NCBI RefSeq assembly: GCF_030815585.1
Contig: NZ_JAUSWY010000001.1
Location: 682,001 to 746,000, forward strand
Source: Arthrobacter pascens
GTDB lineage: Bacteria > Actinomycetota > Actinomycetes > Actinomycetales > Micrococcaceae
Direction of reading: 5' to 3'
Length of the DNA: 64,000 nt
Shown: positions 61,088 through 64,000 of the stretch, one piece after another
Layout: each line of letters begins with the position of its first letter
Position numbering within the stretch: position 1 is the stretch's first letter
Notes under the pieces: model-generated
Told to the model about the DNA's origin: nothing
Databases searched by the model: none
What the model saw: only the letters and a program-made list of their open reading frames with translations
Translations under genes and position numbers: made by a program

Positions 61088-61693
61088 CTACTTGACCGTT
61101 CCTGTGCGCTGCGTGCCGGTGAAGTCGAACGTGATGGTGCTGGCGGCGCCCTGGAAGGTGTTCGGGGCCGTGGCGGGCAGCAAGGTGGTGACCTTCAGGT
61201 TGTCCGCCGCCCCGGAGGCAACGGAGGCGAGACCGGCCAGGGCCTTGTCGGCGCCGATGACCGGGCCCGTGGCCAGGACGGTGGTGGTGGTGCCTGAGCA
61301 GGTGTACGGTGCAGCGGTGCCGGTCCACGCGGTGCTGCAGGACTGGATGGTCAGCTGCAGGCCGTTGGTGCTGTCCGTGGTGAGCAGCGACGGGGTGGTG
61401 GTGCCGGCCGTCAGCGTGATGCTGTTCAGTGCCGAGTTGCCGGTGTTGGTCAGCGTGGCGATCTTTTCGACAGAGTCGCCGGGCAGGAGGCCGGTCACCG
61501 GGACGTTCAGGGTGTTGGCGGCGCCTGCTTCATTCAGGGCGATGACCACGGTGCCGGCGGTGACTGCCTGGCTGGCTGATGTGGTGGAGGTGAAGGCGCC
61601 ATAGGTTCCCATGCCTGCAACGGCGGCAGCAGTGCCCACGAGTGCGACGGAAGCCAGGATCTTGCCGGAAGTGGTTTTCATGCTGATGCTCAT
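61088..61693 (-). CDS. TasA/CalY-like secreted protein with SipW-type signal
   Basis: 201 residues. The signal region ILASVALVGTAAAVAGMGTYGAFTST is the typical SipW-dependent type (ending in TYAxFT-like). The mature part starts SASQAVTAGTVVIALN, and has LPGDSVEKIATLTNTGNSALNSITL, the pattern of camelysin/TasA fibre proteins. ATG 61693 has AAAGGA upstream; 61681 is an alternative. First gene of a three-gene operon with the signal peptidase and a second secreted protein. Confidence 0.82.
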   Translation of the reverse strand: MSISMKTTSGKILASVALVGTAAAVAGMGTYGAFTSTTSASQAVTAGTVVIALNEAGAANTLNVPVTGLLPGDSVEKIATLTNTGNSALNSITLTAGTTTPSLLTTDSTNGLQLTIQSCSTAWTGTAAPYTCSGTTTTVLATGPVIGADKALAGLASVASGAADNLKVTTLLPATAPNTFQGAASTITFDFTGTQRTGTVK

Positions 61694-61718
61694 GAGGGAG
61701 GTGTCCTTTACGCGAAAA

Positions 61719-61786
61719 GCCCATCCCCCCAAATGGGCGGGCCGGCCCCCAGCGGGCCGGCCCTAGTGCCAAGCTCTTGAGCTGGC
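61719..61786 (-). promoter_or_regulatory. structured 5' leader with three consecutive hairpins
   Basis: Reading toward the TasA-like gene: GCCAGCTC/GAGCTTGGC (61767-61786, one bulge), GGGCCGGCCC twice (61754-61763 and 61739-61748, perfect 10-bp stem), then GCCCAT/ATGGGC (61719-61738) followed by TTTT. The last stem plus T-run looks like an intrinsic terminator just before the ribosome binding site, so an attenuator or riboswitch-like control is possible. Confidence 0.5.
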
Positions 61787-61888
61787 AAGAACCACTGTGC
61801 ACGTCGCGGATCAACGAACGGGCGGAATTTCCTCAAGATTTGCGCAGGTTTTTTAGGGTATCGATGCTGTTCAGGCTCCTACGCCTCA

Positions 61889-61954
61889 CCCAACTAGCTC
61901 GCAGTTAAAGTCGTTATGAGGGCCCACAACGACATTAACTGCGAGCTAGTTGGG
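61889..61954. repeat. 30-bp inverted repeat (REP-like palindrome)
   Basis: CCCAACTAGCTCGCAGTTAA... (61889-61918) pairs with 61925-61954 with two mismatches around a 6-base loop. It is intergenic, between the SipW operon and the 140-aa gene. It may be a repeated intergenic palindrome of the genus or a transcription terminator/cruciform. Confidence 0.75.
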
Positions 61955-62017
61955 CGGGGCGGGGCCCTGGCGGTGCCTTGGAGTTTCCTGCTGTGGAGCG
62001 CCTCCTCGGGCCTTCGC

Positions 62018-62440
62018 CTAGGACGCGCCGTGTGGAGTGCCGTGGTTATGGTGGTGGACTTTTTCTTCCTGCTGGATGTTGGCCGTGCCTGCGAGGTGAC
62101 TCCAACCGGCGTCGCTGAGGGCGTGGTATGCCACGTGGAGTTCTTTTGCAGGGTCGGCGGTGGCGTCTGTGTCACGTTGATCGAGCGCGTCGGCCAGCAG
62201 TCCGGCTGCTGCCGTAAACCTTCCTGCGGCGGACTGGATTTCGTCGGGCCACTCGATCGCATCTACAGCGATGCGCGCGTTACGGATCAGGCCAGACCAG
62301 TTCCTGTCGATCTTCGGGGATGCACCCGTCAGGTTGGTGGCTATGCCGTGGAAGCCGACATTGTCGATATGGGTGAGGGCTGCGAGCACGCCGGCTGTCC
62401 GGACTGCTTCCTCGGTGTTTGGATCCCCATGTTGATTCAT
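62018..62440 (-). CDS. hypothetical protein with His-rich tail, beside the copper module
   Basis: 140 residues. Mostly helical (EEAVRTAGVLAALTHIDNVG, NARIAVDAIEWPDEIQSAA) with a C-terminal HHHNHGTPHG, a potential metal-binding tail. ATG 62440 has AAGGAG at the right distance; 62446 is too close. It is divergent from the CopZ-like gene, and the CsoR-type operator lies in the shared region, so copper control is plausible. No known family. Confidence 0.6.
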   Translation of the reverse strand: MNQHGDPNTEEAVRTAGVLAALTHIDNVGFHGIATNLTGASPKIDRNWSGLIRNARIAVDAIEWPDEIQSAAGRFTAAAGLLADALDQRDTDATADPAKELHVAYHALSDAGWSHLAGTANIQQEEKVHHHNHGTPHGAS

Positions 62441-62527
62441 TGCCATCTCCTTTTGTGATTCCGGCTGTCCCAAGGATGGCCCGCACCTGAGCCGGGCTCA
62501 AGACTTTTCCCTCATGACCCCTTCCAT

Positions 62528-62550
62528 AATATACCCCCTGGGGGTATATT
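62528..62550. promoter_or_regulatory. CsoR-type copper operator
   Basis: AATATACCCCC-T-GGGGGTATATT is a perfect 11+1+11 palindrome and matches the known CsoR operator (TACCCC...GGGGTA). It lies between the divergent His-rich gene and the copZ-copB genes. No csoR gene is seen inside the window. Confidence 0.88.
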
Positions 62551-62657
62551 GAGAGCGTTGTCAGTGAAGTGGTATGTCCCGGCGGGTGCAGTGCACCGCC
62601 ATCACAGCCGTTCAACCCCAGCACCCATGGAACCTTCGTCAAGGAAATGGAACTGAC

Positions 62658-62969
62658 ATGAATGGAACAGAATCCCGGCAGGAATTGCCGCTAGCATCCT
62701 TCGCATCGGGCTGCCGCTGCTGCTCGACCGAAGCCCCGGAAGACTCAATCACCAGCACGGCAGGAGCCGAGTACGCCCTCGAAGGGCTCACGTGCGGACA
62801 CTGCGTGGCCACCGTTGAGAATGCCGTCACCGCAGTGGATGGCGTGGCCGCCGCCGTCGTCGAGCTTGTCCGGGGCGGCCGCTCACGCCTGGTTGTTTCC
62901 GGAACTCCCGATGATGCTGCGCTCCGTGCGGCTGTCACCTCCGCCGGATACCGCCTGATCACCAGCTAG
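62658..62969 (+). CDS. copZ: copper chaperone CopZ-like (HMA domain) with N-terminal Cys motif
   Basis: 103 residues. C-terminal HMA domain with GLTCGHCVATVENAV (Cys46, Cys49) and the usual beta-alpha-beta-beta-alpha-beta length. A 35-residue N-terminal extension carries GCRCCS, three further cysteines that may also bind Cu(I). AAGGAA precedes the ATG at 62658. It delivers copper to the P-type ATPase encoded 65 bases downstream. Confidence 0.88.
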   Translation: MNGTESRQELPLASFASGCRCCSTEAPEDSITSTAGAEYALEGLTCGHCVATVENAVTAVDGVAAAVVELVRGGRSRLVVSGTPDDAALRAAVTSAGYRLITS

Positions 62970-62983
62970 CCAAGGTCCTGCCG

Positions 62984-63007
62984 GCCTGCGGCGCTTCGTC
63001 CGCAGGC
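62984..63007 (+). terminator. hairpin between copZ and the copper ATPase gene
   Basis: GCCTGCGG (62984-62991) pairs perfectly with CCGCAGGC (63000-63007) over an 8-base loop. There is no T-run, so partial termination or mRNA stabilisation is more likely than a full stop. It may set a higher level of CopZ than of the ATPase. Confidence 0.55.
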
Positions 63008-63034
63008 AGGCCTTCATCCTCTCAAGGAGGAAAC

Positions 63035-64000
63035 ATGGAAGACCACACCCATCACCACAGCCACCACGCAGCCCAGAGTCCCGAACCCGGCCACGAAGCG
63101 GCTGCCGCGCCGGCGTCCAACAGGACGGGGACGGCAACCCCTCCGATCCGCCACCACCAGCACGAAAGCCACGGCTCCGACGATGACCATGCAGTACACA
63201 GCCATGGCCAGCATGCCGGGCACAGCACGGCGATGTTCAAGGACAGGTTCTGGCTGACCCTGGCCCTGTCCGTTCCGGTGGTGTACTTCAGCCCGATGTT
63301 CGGTCACCTGCTGGGCTACATGCCGCCCGAGTTTCCGGGATCGGCCTGGATCCCGCCCGTACTGGGAACGGTGATCTTCCTCTACGGCGGCCAACCGTTC
63401 CTCAAAGGCGGCCTGAAGGAACTCAAATCCCGGACCCCGGGCATGATGCTCCTGATCGGCATGGCCATCAGCGTCGCCTTTGCCGCCTCCTGGGCCACCA
63501 CCCTCGGCGTCGGCGGCTTCGACCTGGACTTCTGGTGGGAACTGGCCCTGCTGGTCGCCATCATGCTGCTGGGACATTGGCTCGAAATGCGCGCACTCGG
63601 CTCGGCTCAAGGCGCCCTGGACGCTCTCGCGGCCCTGCTCCCTGACCAGGCCGAACGCATCACCGAGACAGGCACCGAAACTGTCAGCGTTTCCGAACTC
63701 AGGGCCGGGGATACCGTCCTGGTCCGTTCCGGGGCGCGTATGCCGGCTGACGGCACCGTCGTCGATGGCCAGGCCGAGTTCGACGAATCGATGATTACCG
63801 GTGAATCCAAGACGGTGCTCCGTGCGGCCGGCGATTCTGTTGTCGCCGGAACCGTCGCCACGGACAACACTGTCAGGGTCCAGGTCACGGCAGTTGGTGA
63901 TGACACGGCCCTTGCCGGGATCCAGCGCCTCGTCGCCGAAGCGCAGGCCTCCTCCTCCAAAGCCCAAGCCCTGGCCGACAGAGCCGCTGCCTTCCTCTTC
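63035..64000 (+). CDS. copB: CopB-type heavy-metal P-type ATPase (3' end beyond window)
   Basis: 322 residues visible, open at the window edge. His-rich N-terminus (MEDHTHHHSHH ... HHQHESHGSDDDHAVHSHGQ) in place of HMA domains, as in CopB-type copper exporters. Membrane helices follow (FWLTLALSVPVVYFSP, LLVAIMLLGHWLEMRALGSA). The actuator domain has EFDESMITGESKTV, including the TGES dephosphorylation loop. The CPx/CPH motif, phosphorylation Asp and ATP domain lie beyond 64000. AAGGAGG precedes the ATG. Confidence 0.9.
   Translation, partial: MEDHTHHHSHHAAQSPEPGHEAAAAPASNRTGTATPPIRHHQHESHGSDDDHAVHSHGQHAGHSTAMFKDRFWLTLALSVPVVYFSPMFGHLLGYMPPEFPGSAWIPPVLGTVIFLYGGQPFLKGGLKELKSRTPGMMLLIGMAISVAFAASWATTLGVGGFDLDFWWELALLVAIMLLGHWLEMRALGSAQGALDALAALLPDQAERITETGTETVSVSELRAGDTVLVRSGARMPADGTVVDGQAEFDESMITGESKTVLRAAGDSVVAGTVATDNTVRVQVTAVGDDTALAGIQRLVAEAQASSSKAQALADRAAAFLF

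Noticed and set aside
1..64000. CRISPR arrays, tRNA or rRNA genes
   Set aside because: No regularly spaced repeats, cloverleaf-like tRNA sequences or rRNA segments were recognised on either strand.

Overview
The window is GC-rich DNA from a high-GC Gram-positive actinobacterium. The best fit is a soil member of the Micrococcaceae (Arthrobacter, Pseudarthrobacter or Paenarthrobacter type). This rests on gene content and protein style: frequent GTG/TTG starts, ATGA-coupled operons, DUF222/HNH and DUF1540 proteins, an ECF41 sigma factor, an LCP protein, an intact phenylacetate operon and an IdeR/DtxR-type iron box. No rRNA, tRNA, CRISPR array or replication origin was seen.

Layout. 0.1-9.2 kb: a methyltransferase, then an S-methylmethionine locus (mmuP permease at 1484, mmuM at 5967) with two IclR regulators, a cyclase-family hydrolase and an unknown partner between them, then a class III aminotransferase and a membrane protein. 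9.25-15.1 kb: an iron block with ferritin (His-rich tail), a siderophore ABC importer (ATPase and two permeases), an iron box, the binding lipoprotein and a siderophore-interacting reductase. 15.1-18.2 kb: DUF1540, a FetB-like permease and a DUF222/HNH protein. 18.4-23.4 kb: paaABCDE plus an enoyl-CoA hydratase/isomerase behind a promoter with a TetR-like palindrome. 23.4-31.1 kb: galU, an IS481 remnant, an LCP protein, a Pro-rich surface protein, two GT4 glycosyltransferases and a YdcF protein, i.e. a cell-surface polysaccharide block. 31.2-35.7 kb: an Lrp-type regulator divergent from a branched-chain 2-oxoacid dehydrogenase operon (E1a, E1b, E2). 35.9-45.4 kb: a frameshifted SGNH lipoprotein, an MBL hydrolase, then a probable surface/biofilm signalling locus: response regulator, Hpt-like protein lacking its histidine, small secreted protein, SipW-type signal peptidase fused to a large extracytoplasmic domain, frameshifted PAS-EAL protein, small membrane proteins and a ParA/MinD-like ATPase. 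45.4-50.4 kb: two NmrA-type oxidoreductases, an ECF41 sigma factor and an MFS transporter.

50.4-59.8 kb looks like an inserted segment. A 171-bp direct repeat covering the 3' end of the MFS gene lies on both sides (50242-50412 and 59778-59948, about 95% identical). Inside are a truncated S66 peptidase, a serine recombinase, a PAS protein, small enzyme genes of the resistance/modification type (P-loop kinase, nucleotidyltransferase, hydrolase, GNAT, APH-like kinase), an ArsR/SRPBCC pair and a broken MerR gene. To its right the backbone resumes with a second SipW/TasA-like secretion operon (61.7-59.9 kb, minus strand), and the window ends in a copper module (CsoR-type operator, CopZ-like chaperone, CopB-type P-ATPase cut by the window edge).

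Several genes carry single-base frameshifts (about 36083, 42053, 42992, 43497, 50770 and the MerR gene). Whether these are real decay or assembly error cannot be decided from the sequence alone.
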